The notes under the pieces are model-generated. The model saw only the letters and a list, made by a program, of their open reading frames with translations. It ran no database searches and was not told the DNA's origin. This document shows positions 15,949-24,650 of a stretch of DNA of 64,000 nucleotides, in pieces. The stretch is from Paraburkholderia piptadeniae (GTDB taxonomy: Bacteria; Pseudomonadota; Gammaproteobacteria; Burkholderiales; Burkholderiaceae). The stretch covers positions 186,001 to 250,000 of the forward strand of contig NZ_CYGY02000035.1 in the NCBI RefSeq assembly GCF_900007165.1. Direction: 5' to 3'. The translations under genes and the position numbers were made by a program. Within the stretch, counting starts at the first letter, position 1. Every line of letters starts with the position of its first letter.

Positions 15949-16920
15949 TTACTGAACCGAATGTGCCGCCCGCGCGTGCGGCGCCGCCGCGCTGGAGGAC
16001 TGAACGGGACCGGCCTGCGCGGGCGCGTCGCGCGCGCTCGACAGTTCCGCCGACAGATGACGCCCGGCGAGCAGCTTGAGTCCGAGCGTCACGAGCGCGA
16101 GCAATGCGAGCAGCGACGCCACGGCAAACGCCGCCGAAAAGTTGTATTCGTTGTAGAGAATCTCGACGTGCAGCGGCATCGTGTCCGTCTGTCCGCGAAT
16201 GTGCCCGGACACCACCGACACCGCGCCGAACTCGCCCATCGCCCGCGCGTTGCACAGGATCACGCCATACAGCAGGCCCCATTTGACGTTCGGCAGCGTG
16301 ACGCGCCGGAACATCTGCCAGCCCGACGCGCCGAGCACATGCGCCGCCTCTTCCTCGTCGTTGCCTTGCGCCTGCATCAACGGAATCAGCTCGCGCGCGA
16401 CGAACGGAAACGTGACGAAGATCGTCGCGAGCACGATGCCCGGCACGGCGAAGATGATCTGCACGTCGTGATTCGCAAGCCACGGGCCGAACCAGCCTTG
16501 CGCGCCGAACATCAGCACGTAGATCAGGCCGGAGATCACGGGCGACACCGAGAACGGCAAATCGATCAGCGTGGTCAGCAGCGTCTTGCCGCGAAACTCG
16601 AACTTCGCGATGCACCACGACGCCGCGAGACCGAACGCGAGATTGAGCGGCACGGCGATCGCGGCCGTCAGCAGCGTGAGCCTGATCGCGGACACGGCAT
16701 CGGGATCGGCGAGCGATTCGAAATAGAACGCGACGCCTTTGGCGAGCGCCTGATAGAACACGGCGACGAGCGGCAGCACGAGAAAGAGCGCGAGAAACAG
16801 CAGCGCGATGCCCGTCAGCAGCCATCGCACGGCGCGCGGCTCCGTCACCGGATCGGGACGGCGCGCGGCATTCGCGTTGCCCACGGCCGCGCGCGAAATC
16901 ACCGCGGAATTCCGGCTCAT
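15949..16920 (-). CDS. cysW: Sulfate ABC transporter permease CysW
   Basis: The ATG at 16920 overlaps the cysT stop (ATGA) and gives 323 residues (MSRNSAVIS); an upstream in-frame start inside cysT is rejected. The protein has about six membrane segments, with the EAA loop (EEAAHVLGASGWQMFRRVTLP) that docks on CysA. After about 45 N-terminal cytoplasmic residues comes WLLTGIALLFLALFLVLPLV, the first helix. Confidence 0.94.
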   Translation of the reverse strand: MSRNSAVISRAAVGNANAARRPDPVTEPRAVRWLLTGIALLFLALFLVLPLVAVFYQALAKGVAFYFESLADPDAVSAIRLTLLTAAIAVPLNLAFGLAASWCIAKFEFRGKTLLTTLIDLPFSVSPVISGLIYVLMFGAQGWFGPWLANHDVQIIFAVPGIVLATIFVTFPFVARELIPLMQAQGNDEEEAAHVLGASGWQMFRRVTLPNVKWGLLYGVILCNARAMGEFGAVSVVSGHIRGQTDTMPLHVEILYNEYNFSAAFAVASLLALLALVTLGLKLLAGRHLSAELSSARDAPAQAGPVQSSSAAAPHARAAHSVQ

Positions 16921-17819
16921 TGCGCACCTCCCGTCAGCGCGGCGGCATGCGTCGCAGCGCCCGGCACGGAAGGCGCCGTGCGCGCGCGGCTCGTGCGCCG
17001 CTGCAGATACCATTGCAGCGTGTTGATCAGCAGCAGCATCACGAACGACACCACCAGCATCACGACGGCGAGCGCCGTCGCGCCTGCGTAGTCATATTGT
17101 TCGAGCTTCGTGATGATCAGCAGCGACGTGATCTCCGATTTCATCGGCACGTTGCCCGCGATGAAGATCACCGAGCCGTATTCGCCGAGCGCGCGCGCGA
17201 ACGCCAGTGCGAAGCCCGTCAGCATCGCGGGAAACACGGCGGGCAACACGACGCGCCGGAACGTCAGCCAGCGCGATGCGCCCAGGCACGCGGCCGCCTC
17301 TTCCTGCTCGCGCTCGAACTCTTCGAGCACGGGTTGCACGGTGCGCACGACGAACGGCAAGCCGATGAACGTCAGCGCAACGAGCACGCCGGCAGGCGTG
17401 AACGCGATCTTGATGCCGAGCGGCTCGAGAAACTGGCCGATCCAGCCGTTGCCCGAATAGATCGCCGCGAGCGAAATGCCGGCGACGGAGGTCGGCAGCG
17501 CGAAAGGTAGATCGACGACGGCATCGACGATCCGCTTCAACGGAAACGGGTAGCGCACCAGCACCCACGCGACGAGAAAGCCGAACAGCGCGTTGATCAG
17601 CGCGCCGCCGAGCGCCGCGAAAAACGTCAGCCGGTACGACGCGAGCACGCGCGGCGACGTGACGGCGCGCACGAAATGGCTCCAGTCGAGCGTCGCTGTC
17701 TTGAGGAAAGTAGCCGCCAGTGGAATCAGTACCACGAGGCTCAGATACGCCACCGTGATACCGAGCGTCACGCCAAAGCCAGGAATCGCGCCCGGCTTGC
17801 GCAAGTTAAACGTCGTCAT
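16917..17819 (-). CDS. cysT: Sulfate ABC transporter permease CysT (CysU)
   Basis: 300 residues with six predicted membrane helices and the EAA loop EEAAACLGASRWLTFRRVVL near residues 190-210. It pairs with CysW to form the sulfate channel of the inner membrane. The order sbp-cysT-cysW-cysA is the standard one. The stop overlaps the cysW start. Confidence 0.94.
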   Translation of the reverse strand: MTTFNLRKPGAIPGFGVTLGITVAYLSLVVLIPLAATFLKTATLDWSHFVRAVTSPRVLASYRLTFFAALGGALINALFGFLVAWVLVRYPFPLKRIVDAVVDLPFALPTSVAGISLAAIYSGNGWIGQFLEPLGIKIAFTPAGVLVALTFIGLPFVVRTVQPVLEEFEREQEEAAACLGASRWLTFRRVVLPAVFPAMLTGFALAFARALGEYGSVIFIAGNVPMKSEITSLLIITKLEQYDYAGATALAVVMLVVSFVMLLLINTLQWYLQRRTSRARTAPSVPGAATHAAALTGGAQ

Positions 17820-17982
17820 GCTCCATGCCCTTCAGGGTTGTGCGTCGCGGCGGGTGGATAGCCCGTGCATCTCGTTGCTCATTGCCCGCGTGATGCCGAA
17901 AAGCGGCCGAAACGCGGTCGAAAGCGCGCCTCGCGGGCACGCCCCGTTCCAACATCGCTACGCGACGTGAATGCGCGCTACG

Positions 17983-19074
17983 TCATTGCGGCTGGTAAAT
18001 CGAATCGAACACGCCGCCGTCGGCAAAGTGCGTCTTCTGCGCATTCGCCCAGCCGCCAAACGAGTCGTCCACCGTGTACAGCTTCAGCTTCGGAAACTTC
18101 GCGGTCAGCGCGGCGGGCACCTTGTTCGAGCGCGGACGGTAGAAATTCTTCGCTGCGATCTCCTGGCCTTCGTCGCTATACAGGAAGTTCAGATACGCTT
18201 CCGCGAGCTTGCGCGTGCCGTGCCTGTCGACCACCTTGTCGACCACGGCCACGGGCGGCTCAGCCAGAATGCTCGCCGACGGCACGACGATCTCGAACTT
18301 GTCCGTGCCGAATTCCTTGACCGACAGGAACGCTTCGTTTTCCCAGGCGATCAGCACATCGCCGATGCCACGCTGCACGAAGCTCGTCGTCGCGCCGCGC
18401 GCGCCGGAATCGAGCACGCCGGCATTCCTGTACAGCTTCGACACAAAGTCCTTCGCCTTCTGGTCGTTGCCGCCCGGCTGATGCGCCGCATACGCCCACG
18501 CGGCCAGATAGTTCCAGCGCGCGCCGCCCGAAGTCTTCGGATTCGGCGTCACAATCGACACGCCCGGCTTCACGAGATCGTCCCAGTCCTTGATGTGCTT
18601 CGGGTTGCCCTTGCGCACGAGAAACACGATCGTCGACGTGTACGGCGACGCGTTGTCGGGCAGACGCTTCTGCCAGTTTTTGTCGACGATGCCCTTGGCG
18701 GCGAGCGCGTCGATGTCGTAGGCGAGCGCCAGCGTGACGACGTCAGCCTGCAGGCCGTCGAGCACCGAGCGCGCCTGCGCGCCCGAGCCGCCGTGCGACT
18801 GCTTGAACGTGACCGATTCGCCCGTCTTCGCTTTCCATTCCTTGCCGAACGCCTGATTGACGTCCTGATACAGCTCGCGGGACGGGTCGTACGACACGTT
18901 CAGCAGCGTCGTGTCAGCCTGCGCCTGCGAGATCATGCCGACAGCCGACGCCACACCCAGCGCGAGCGCCGCGATGAACCGCTTCGCGCCGCCGCCTTTC
19001 TCCACGTGCAGCGTCGCGCGCAGCACCTGCACCGTCGTCACCGCATTCGCGAACCCCGTATTCCGATTGTCCAT
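17983..19074 (-). CDS. sbp: Periplasmic sulfate-binding protein
   Basis: 363 residues. A long N-terminal leader precedes a hydrophobic stretch ending SQAQA, then the mature start DTTLLNVSYDPSRELYQDVN, the typical opening of Sbp/CysP. Other family marks are SHGGSGAQARSVLDGLQADV, TPNPKTSGGARWNYLAAW and a C-terminal NFYRPRS. It captures sulfate for CysTWA. About 160 bp separate it from cysT. The in-frame ATG far upstream makes the leader long (about 50 residues); a later start is possible. Confidence 0.93.
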   Translation of the reverse strand: MDNRNTGFANAVTTVQVLRATLHVEKGGGAKRFIAALALGVASAVGMISQAQADTTLLNVSYDPSRELYQDVNQAFGKEWKAKTGESVTFKQSHGGSGAQARSVLDGLQADVVTLALAYDIDALAAKGIVDKNWQKRLPDNASPYTSTIVFLVRKGNPKHIKDWDDLVKPGVSIVTPNPKTSGGARWNYLAAWAYAAHQPGGNDQKAKDFVSKLYRNAGVLDSGARGATTSFVQRGIGDVLIAWENEAFLSVKEFGTDKFEIVVPSASILAEPPVAVVDKVVDRHGTRKLAEAYLNFLYSDEGQEIAAKNFYRPRSNKVPAALTAKFPKLKLYTVDDSFGGWANAQKTHFADGGVFDSIYQPQ

Positions 19075-19224
19075 CGACCTTCTCCGTCTTGTTGGTTTGA
19101 TTTCGCTCGTCCGGCGCTTCCGCTGTCTGCCGAAATTCGCCGCTTCGCAAGCTGGAAGCGGCTTTGGCGCGGCTTCTGCGATGCTGTTGCATCAGTGGAA
19201 GCCAGTCTATCGAAGGGCTTTCAT

Positions 19225-19258
19225 CATTAAAAATAATGTTTCTTCATTTTTTAATATG
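19225..19258. promoter_or_regulatory. AT-rich dyads upstream of sbp, candidate CysB site
   Basis: CATTAAAAATAATG (19225-19238, inverted repeat CATTA-N4-TAATG) and CATTTTTTAATATG (19245-19258) lie 150-185 bp upstream of sbp in a very AT-rich patch. This is the usual distance for activator sites of CysB-type regulators. The link is positional only. The interval 19075-19427 otherwise holds only the divergent sbp and lexA promoter regions. Confidence 0.35.
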
Positions 19259-19384
19259 CAAACGTGGTAAAGAACTGCTCGCCGTTCGCCGCGACGCGAG
19301 GTGCGTTGCCACAACTCCGGTTTTCGGCGTTCACACGTCATCCGCCGCGACGAACTTAAAGTAAAGCTTGAAATGCGCCGAATA

Positions 19385-19420
19385 CTGTATAAAAATACAG
19401 TCACCTGTCTATCCATACAG
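19385..19420 (+). promoter_or_regulatory. Two LexA-binding (SOS) boxes before lexA
   Basis: CTGTATAAAAATACAG (19385-19400) and CTGTCTATCCATACAG (19405-19420) both match CTG-N10-CAG, spaced 20 bp apart centre to centre; the second ends 7 nt before the ATG. This is the autoregulatory arrangement of lexA operators. Confidence 0.93.
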
Positions 19421-19427
19421 TGGCGCT

Positions 19428-20078
19428 ATGACCAAACTCACCGCACGACAGCAGCAGGTTTTCGATCTGATCCGCCGCGCCATCGAGCGCACGGGCTTTC
19501 CGCCCACCCGCGCCGAAATCGCGGCAGAACTCGGCTTCAGCTCTGCCAACTCGGCGGAAGAACATCTGAGGGCATTGGCGCGCAAAGGCGTGATCGAACT
19601 GGCGGCAGGCGCGTCGCGCGGCATCCGGCTCATCGCGGGCTCGGACGACTCGCCGCATCAATTCACGCTGCCGCACGCGAGCATCATGCAGTTGTCGCTG
19701 CCGCTAATCGGCCGTGTCGCGGCGGGTAGCCCGATCCTCGCGCAAGAACATATTTCGCAGACCTTCACCTGCGACCCGGCGCTCTTTTCGAGCAAGCCCG
19801 ATTACCTGCTGAAAGTGCGCGGCCTGTCGATGCGCGACGCAGGCATCTTCGACGGCGACCTGCTCGCGGTGCAGAAAAAGAGCGAAGCGAAAGACGGCCA
19901 GATCATCGTCGCGCGGCTGGGCGACGACGTGACCGTGAAGCGCCTCAAGCGCCGTCCGAACGGCATCGAATTGATCGCCGAGAACCCCGATTACGAAAAT
20001 ATTTTTGTTCAGGCCGGTAGCGCGGAATTTGCGCTGGAAGGCATCGCGGTCGGGCTGATCCGGCCGACGGAATTCTAA
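19428..20078 (+). CDS. lexA: SOS repressor LexA
   Basis: The ATG at 19428 gives 216 residues. The N-terminal wHTH is TARQQQVFDLIRRAIERTGF with PPTRAEIAAELGFSS. The self-cleavage region has the Ala-Gly site (RVAAGSPI), the catalytic Ser in VRGLSMRDAGI and Lys in IIVARLGDDVTVKRL. It represses DNA-damage genes and is cut when RecA filaments form. Tandem SOS boxes overlap its promoter. A LexA-type box also precedes a gene at the prophage edge (29344), so this protein may control it. Confidence 0.97.
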   Translation: MTKLTARQQQVFDLIRRAIERTGFPPTRAEIAAELGFSSANSAEEHLRALARKGVIELAAGASRGIRLIAGSDDSPHQFTLPHASIMQLSLPLIGRVAAGSPILAQEHISQTFTCDPALFSSKPDYLLKVRGLSMRDAGIFDGDLLAVQKKSEAKDGQIIVARLGDDVTVKRLKRRPNGIELIAENPDYENIFVQAGSAEFALEGIAVGLIRPTEF

Positions 20079-20105
20079 TTATCTGAACACTGTCTGGAGA
20101 GACTC

Positions 20106-20462
20106 ATGGACCGTCTTGCCCGCTTGCTGCCTTTTCGCCAGTTCGGCCGTCTGCGTCATCTGCGCAGCCTCGTCCCTTGCGCGCCGCTCGCCGCGTTGGC
20201 GTCGAATGCCGCATCCAGCATCAAGGGCCGCACGGCATCGCTGTTCGATGAAGAAACTCAGCCGCTGCCGTCCGCGCAACCGGCGTTCGCACGCGTGTCG
20301 CTGAACTCCGCGCTCAATGCGGAGCCCGCGCGGCGCGCGCCGGTGCGGGTCTATCACGGTCCGTCGCGCACGATCATGGTGGGCACGATGGAAGCCGTGT
20401 GCCAGATGATCGATAGCGCGATTGCCGAGGAAGACGATCGTCTGGCGAGGCAAGCGGCTTGA
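20106..20462 (+). CDS. Hypothetical protein cotranscribed with lexA
   Basis: 118 residues starting 27 nt after lexA with GGAGAG upstream, so it is probably in the SOS-controlled lexA transcript. The sequence has a basic N-terminus (MDRLARLLPFRQFGRLRHLR), an Ala-rich middle and a C-terminal MVGTMEAVCQMIDSAIAEED. No family is recognised. The position is where many bacteria carry a division inhibitor (SulA-like), but no SulA motif is seen. Confidence 0.7.
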   Translation: MDRLARLLPFRQFGRLRHLRSLVPCAPLAALASNAASSIKGRTASLFDEETQPLPSAQPAFARVSLNSALNAEPARRAPVRVYHGPSRTIMVGTMEAVCQMIDSAIAEEDDRLARQAA

Positions 20463-20660
20463 TGCGCGCAAGTGACGTTGTCGTCGTCGCGTAGTCGCTA
20501 GCTGGTGTGTGACCATTGCGAACTCTCAATCGCGATGCATGCGCTGCGTGTAGAAGGTTAAAGCCGCAGAACACGCGGTCGAACGTTCAACTTTGCGGGA
20601 TCGTTTTGACGTCGATCGGGTCCACATCAGATCGACACTGAAAACGGAGAGTCCCGCACA

Positions 20661-21320
20661 ATGGCAGGTCTGGTACGCATGAACGGCCGGGTAAGCCGGC
20701 CGCTGCTGATCACGCTGATCGTGATCGTCATCGTCGTCGCGTTGGGCTTCGCGTACGCGTCGCCGTATATCGCGCTCGATCGGCTCAAACGTGCCGCCGA
20801 TGCGCGCGATGTCGAAACGGTCAACGAGTATGTCGATTATCCGGCGCTGCGTGAAAGCCTGAAGCTGCAGGTGACGGGACTGCTGACGCGCCGGCTCGAT
20901 GTGCGGCACAACGGCAATCCGCTTGCCGCAATCGGCGCGATGATCGGCGTGGCGTTGATCGGTCCACTCGTCGATGCGTATGCGACACCCGATGGCGTCG
21001 CGGCATTGCTCAACGGCATGCCGCCGCGCGGCGAGCCGGGCGAGCGCCCGCCCCCGCCACATGGTGCGCCGTCCGCCGCGCCGCCCGACAATTCAGCGCA
21101 GCATCCCGCGCCGGGTTCGAACACAGCAAATAGCGCGGCCAACAATGCAGCCAACGGCGCGCCCCCGCCTCAGCCGCCGGAAACCAGCGCAGGCTATCGC
21201 GGTATCAACGAGTTCGTCGTCACGTATCGGCATGGCGTCGGCGATACGCGCTATTCCGCGATCTTACGTCGCCAGGGACTCTTCAACTGGAAGCTGTCAG
21301 CCGTCGATCTGAACGGCTGA
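20661..21320 (+). CDS. DUF2939-family membrane-anchored protein
   Basis: 219 residues with an N-terminal helix (LLITLIVIVIVVALGFAYAS) followed by the DUF2939 pattern: SPYIALDRLKRAADARDVET, VNEYVDYPALRESLKLQV. A Pro/Asn/Ala-rich low-complexity segment occupies about residues 115-170, and the end (NWKLSAVDL) is family-typical. The protein is likely anchored in the inner membrane facing the periplasm; function unknown. GGAGAG precedes the start. Confidence 0.82.
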   Translation: MAGLVRMNGRVSRPLLITLIVIVIVVALGFAYASPYIALDRLKRAADARDVETVNEYVDYPALRESLKLQVTGLLTRRLDVRHNGNPLAAIGAMIGVALIGPLVDAYATPDGVAALLNGMPPRGEPGERPPPPHGAPSAAPPDNSAQHPAPGSNTANSAANNAANGAPPPQPPETSAGYRGINEFVVTYRHGVGDTRYSAILRRQGLFNWKLSAVDLNG

Positions 21321-21354
21321 CGCGCATCCATTCAACCGAATCACGAGCGGCGCT

Positions 21355-21819
21355 TCAGGCTGCCGCTTGCGCCTCTTCGGCAGGCGACGAGCACGCGACA
21401 AGAATGCTGCACGACACGCGATCGAGCAGCGGCGTGTTGCCCGCGCCCATCCACCAGCGCGACAGCCCCGTACGGCAGCGATGCCCGACGACGACGAGGT
21501 CGACATGCAACTCGTCGGCGAGCGATGCGATTTCGTCGATGGGATGACCGAACGCGAAATGCCCCGTCGCCCGCACGCCGCGCTGTGTGAGCCAGTCGAC
21601 ACCTTCCTGCAATATCTCGCGTGCCGTCTTCTCGAAGCTGCCGCATGCGACATCCGTCAGCAGGCCTGCGCTTTGCGCAATGCTCGAACGCATGTCGACG
21701 ACCGACAGCAAGTGCGTTTCCGCGTTCAGATCGAGCGCCAGATCCGCGCCGCAACGCAGCGCCTTGCGGCCTTCACGCGAGCCGTCGTAGCACAGCAGAA
21801 TCTTCTTGTAGCTCGCCAT
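21355..21819 (-). CDS. Universal stress protein (UspA family)
   Basis: The ATG at 21819 is preceded by AAGGGGGGA, a strong ribosome site, and gives 154 residues. UspA marks are YKKILLCYDGSREGRKALR, the HPIDEI region and the nucleotide loop VVGHRCRTGLSRWWMGAGNT (G-x2-G-x9-G like). The usual final Ser/Thr of that loop is followed by PLLDRVSCSILVA. It is probably an ATP-binding cytosolic stress protein. It is divergent from nodI. Confidence 0.88.
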   Translation of the reverse strand: MASYKKILLCYDGSREGRKALRCGADLALDLNAETHLLSVVDMRSSIAQSAGLLTDVACGSFEKTAREILQEGVDWLTQRGVRATGHFAFGHPIDEIASLADELHVDLVVVGHRCRTGLSRWWMGAGNTPLLDRVSCSILVACSSPAEEAQAAA

Positions 21820-22080
21820 TTCGCTTCCCCCCTTCCGCGACCATCGCGGTCTCTCTTGCATCATGGTGCGCCGCAATTCGACATGCAAGGGATGGAAAAC
21901 GCTAAGTGCGCGGCAGCACGCAGTCGGGCATGACGCACCGCAAGATCGCGCACGATCCGCAAGCGATGCGCATCCACGCGCCAAACGCGTCGAGCCCGAT
22001 GCCCTAAAATAGGCAGCCGGCTTGCGCCTTGCACCACATCGTGCGGCCGTCGCGCACATTCATGGAGCATCCGTCTTCGT

Positions 22081-22995
22081 ATGTCTGAAGCTGCAATCGA
22101 GTTTCATCGCGTCGAGAAGCGTTATGGCGGCAAAGCCGTCGTCGACGGCTTGTCGTTTCACGTACGCGCCGGCGAATGTTTCGGACTGCTGGGTCCCAAT
22201 GGCGCAGGCAAGACGACGACGCTGCGCATGCTGCTCGGCATCGCCGCGCCCGACGCCGGCACGATCCGGCTATGTGGCGAACCGATTCCAGGCCGCTCGC
22301 GTTTCGCGCGCGCACGCGTCGGCGTCGTGCCGCAATTCGACAATCTCGATCCCGACTTCACAGTCCGCGAAAACCTGCTCGTCTTCGGCCGTTACTTCGG
22401 TCTGTCCGCCGCGAAGTGCCGCCAGATGGTGCCGTCGCTGCTCGAATTCGCGCGGCTGGAGAGCAAGGCGGATGCGCGCGTCGGCGAACTTTCGGGCGGC
22501 ATGAAGCGGCGTCTCACGCTCGCTCGCGCGCTCATCAATGATCCCGACGTGCTCATCATGGACGAGCCGACCACGGGCCTCGATCCGCAAGCGCGTCATC
22601 TGATCTGGGAACGGCTGCGCTCGCTGCTCGGACGCGGCAAGACGATTCTGCTTACGACGCACTTCATGGAAGAAGCGGAGCGTCTGTGTCACCGGCTATG
22701 CGTGATCGAAGAAGGACGCAAGATTGCGGAAGGTGCGCCGAATGAACTGATTGCTTCCGAAATAGGCTGCGACGTGATCGAGGTGTATGGCCCCGATCCC
22801 ATCGCGCTGCGCGACGAACTGGCGCCGTTCTCGGTGCGCACGGAAATCAGCGGCGAGACGCTCTTCTGCTATGTCGACGATCCGCAGCCGGTTCACGCGC
22901 GGCTGAAGCAGCGCGCGGGGCTGCGTTACCTGCACCGGCCGGCGAATCTCGAAGACGTGTTTTTGCGTCTCACCGGCCGCGAGATGCAAGACTGA
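22081..22995 (+). CDS. nodI: NodI-type ABC transporter ATPase
   Basis: 304 residues. Walker A GPNGAGKTTTLRMLLG, signature ELSGGMKRRLTLARALINDP and Walker B VLIMDEPTTGLDPQARHLIW match the NodI/DRA subfamily closely. In rhizobia NodI and NodJ export lipochitooligosaccharide; homologues are common in Burkholderia without nod genes, where the exported lipid or glycan is unknown. nodJ follows after 50 nt. A TAAAAT -10-like box lies at 22005-22010. Confidence 0.88.
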   Translation: MSEAAIEFHRVEKRYGGKAVVDGLSFHVRAGECFGLLGPNGAGKTTTLRMLLGIAAPDAGTIRLCGEPIPGRSRFARARVGVVPQFDNLDPDFTVRENLLVFGRYFGLSAAKCRQMVPSLLEFARLESKADARVGELSGGMKRRLTLARALINDPDVLIMDEPTTGLDPQARHLIWERLRSLLGRGKTILLTTHFMEEAERLCHRLCVIEEGRKIAEGAPNELIASEIGCDVIEVYGPDPIALRDELAPFSVRTEISGETLFCYVDDPQPVHARLKQRAGLRYLHRPANLEDVFLRLTGREMQD

Positions 22996-23045
22996 CGCTC
23001 ACGCCACGATCGCAACGTAACGCACAACCAGGCGACACCACGACA

Positions 23046-23873
23046 ATGGACGCACGCACCTACGACACCCCCGGACATACCGAGCCGATGCGCGAGCGCT
23101 TCCCCGCGCTGCCGGCGAACGCCGTCAACTGGATCGCCGTGTGGCGGCGCAACTATCTGGTGTGGCGCAAGCTCGCGCTCGCGTCGATGTTCGGCAACCT
23201 CGCCGATCCGATGATCTACCTGTTCGGGCTCGGCTTCGGGCTCGGGCTGATGGTCGGGCATGTCGACGGCGTGTCGTACATCGCGTTTCTCGCGGCGGGC
23301 ACGGTCCCGTCGAGCGTGATGATGTCGGCGAGCTTCGAGTCGATGTATTCGGGCTTTTCGCGGATGCACGTGCAGCGCACGTGGGAGGCGATCATGCACA
23401 CACCGCTCACGCTCGGCGACATCGTGCTCGGCGAGATCGTCTGGGCCGGCAGCAAAGCCGTGCTGTCCGGCGTCGCGATCATGCTGGTGGCGGGCGCGCT
23501 CGGTTACGCGAGCTTTCCGTCGATGCTGTTCGCGCTGCCCGTCATCGTGCTCGCGGGTCTCGCGTTCGCCAGCACCGCGATGATCGTGACAGCGCTCGCG
23601 CCGTCGTACGATTTCTTCATGTTTTATCAGACGCTGGTGTTGACGCCGATGCTGCTGCTGTCGGGCGTGTTCTTCCCGCTCTCGCAGTTGCCGCCCGCCG
23701 CGCAACTGGCGGCGCAACTGCTGCCGCTCGCGCATGCCGTGGATCTGATCCGGTCGGCGATGCTCGCCCGTCCGCTCGACGATGCCGCATTGCATGTGGC
23801 CGTGCTGGCCGCGTATGTGGTGGTGCCGTTCTGCGTGTCGGCGGTGCTGTTCCGCCGGCGGATGATGCGCTGA
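23046..23873 (+). CDS. nodJ: NodJ-type ABC-2 transporter permease
   Basis: 275 residues with six hydrophobic segments and the ABC-2 type features of NodJ: NYLVWRKLALASMFGNLADP, LFGLGFGLGLMV, FESMYSGFSRMHVQRTWEAI and SGVFFPLSQLPP. It forms the membrane part of the exporter with NodI. No other nod-type genes are nearby, so a nodulation role is not supported. Confidence 0.88.
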   Translation: MDARTYDTPGHTEPMRERFPALPANAVNWIAVWRRNYLVWRKLALASMFGNLADPMIYLFGLGFGLGLMVGHVDGVSYIAFLAAGTVPSSVMMSASFESMYSGFSRMHVQRTWEAIMHTPLTLGDIVLGEIVWAGSKAVLSGVAIMLVAGALGYASFPSMLFALPVIVLAGLAFASTAMIVTALAPSYDFFMFYQTLVLTPMLLLSGVFFPLSQLPPAAQLAAQLLPLAHAVDLIRSAMLARPLDDAALHVAVLAAYVVVPFCVSAVLFRRRMMR

Positions 23874-23914
23874 GGGCGCCGCGCGCAGGCGGTTCACCCA
23901 CACGCGGCGCCCTC
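23872..23914. terminator. Hairpin between convergent genes
   Basis: GAGGGCGCCGCG, 19-nt loop, CGCGGCGCCCTC: a perfect 12-bp GC-rich stem that begins inside the nodJ stop and ends 17 nt before the stop of the convergent gene. No U tract; probably a bidirectional block. Confidence 0.6.
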
Positions 23915-23931
23915 GGGCGGAACGAATCAGA

Positions 23932-24354
23932 TCACTCCTCGTCGTCCGACCACGGCACGTCGACGTCGGAGATGAACTCGACGGTCGCGAACGGGCCGCC
24001 TTCCTGACGTCCGATCTTGCCGTCCGCGCGATGCCACTCAACGCGAAACATCGTGCCCGGATCGTCGGAGCGCAAGCGGATCGTGCGCAATTCTTCGGGG
24101 TCGGCTTCTTCGACGGGGCCATCGAGCGAGACCAGCAACGCCTGCGGCCACAGGCCCTCGACGGGATCGTAAATACGGTCGCCGTCGGGAATCGACGTGT
24201 GCGCCTCGACGCCGATCGTCGCCGATGCGTCGATGATCATCTTGCCCAGTGCACGCAGCACTGCCGTCGCGCGCGCCGAGTTGGCCTGACGGATGGCGAG
24301 ATCCCCGCGCGTCAGCGCCTGCTCGAGCTTCGGATTGGTCTTTTGTTGGGCCAT
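23932..24354 (-). CDS. Conserved hypothetical protein
   Basis: 140 residues from the ATG at 24354, chosen because AGGA stands 6 nt upstream; an ATG at 24390 would add 12 residues. The sequence has a helical N-terminal half (KLEQALTRGDLAIRQANSAR) and a beta-rich acidic C-terminus ending DVDVPWSDDEE. No domain is recognised. It is convergent with nodJ. The roughly 300 bp to its right (24355-24650) hold no recognised gene. Confidence 0.65.
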   Translation of the reverse strand: MAQQKTNPKLEQALTRGDLAIRQANSARATAVLRALGKMIIDASATIGVEAHTSIPDGDRIYDPVEGLWPQALLVSLDGPVEEADPEELRTIRLRSDDPGTMFRVEWHRADGKIGRQEGGPFATVEFISDVDVPWSDDEE

Positions 24355-24650
24355 GCGATGTCCTGGATTGACTGATTGGCGGTTGTTCACCGCGTTGCTG
24401 GGGCGCTACCGCGCTACACTGCGGCGCGACTTGCCATTCGATTTGCCACACGATCGACACGCGACTATCACGCCGTCGCCGCGCGTTGACGCGCATTGGC
24501 ATGCTAGGCAGCTTCAAGGGGCGCCATCGTACCACTCGCAGCGCGGTACGCGCCTTACCGTGCAGCAGGCCGTGTGCCAGCTCGCGCCTGTTTCCCCAGT
24601 TTAGGTCGAGATTCGACACTGCGAAGCCGGGTTTGATGGCAAGCGATTCG

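Noticed and set aside
14866..17091. A 741-codon plus-strand open frame
   Set aside because: It is antisense to cysA and cysW, which have complete family motifs; the composition is typical of GC-driven shadow frames.
20106..20462. SulA-type division inhibitor
   Set aside because: The position after lexA fits, but no SulA motif or similarity is visible, so only 'hypothetical' is supported.
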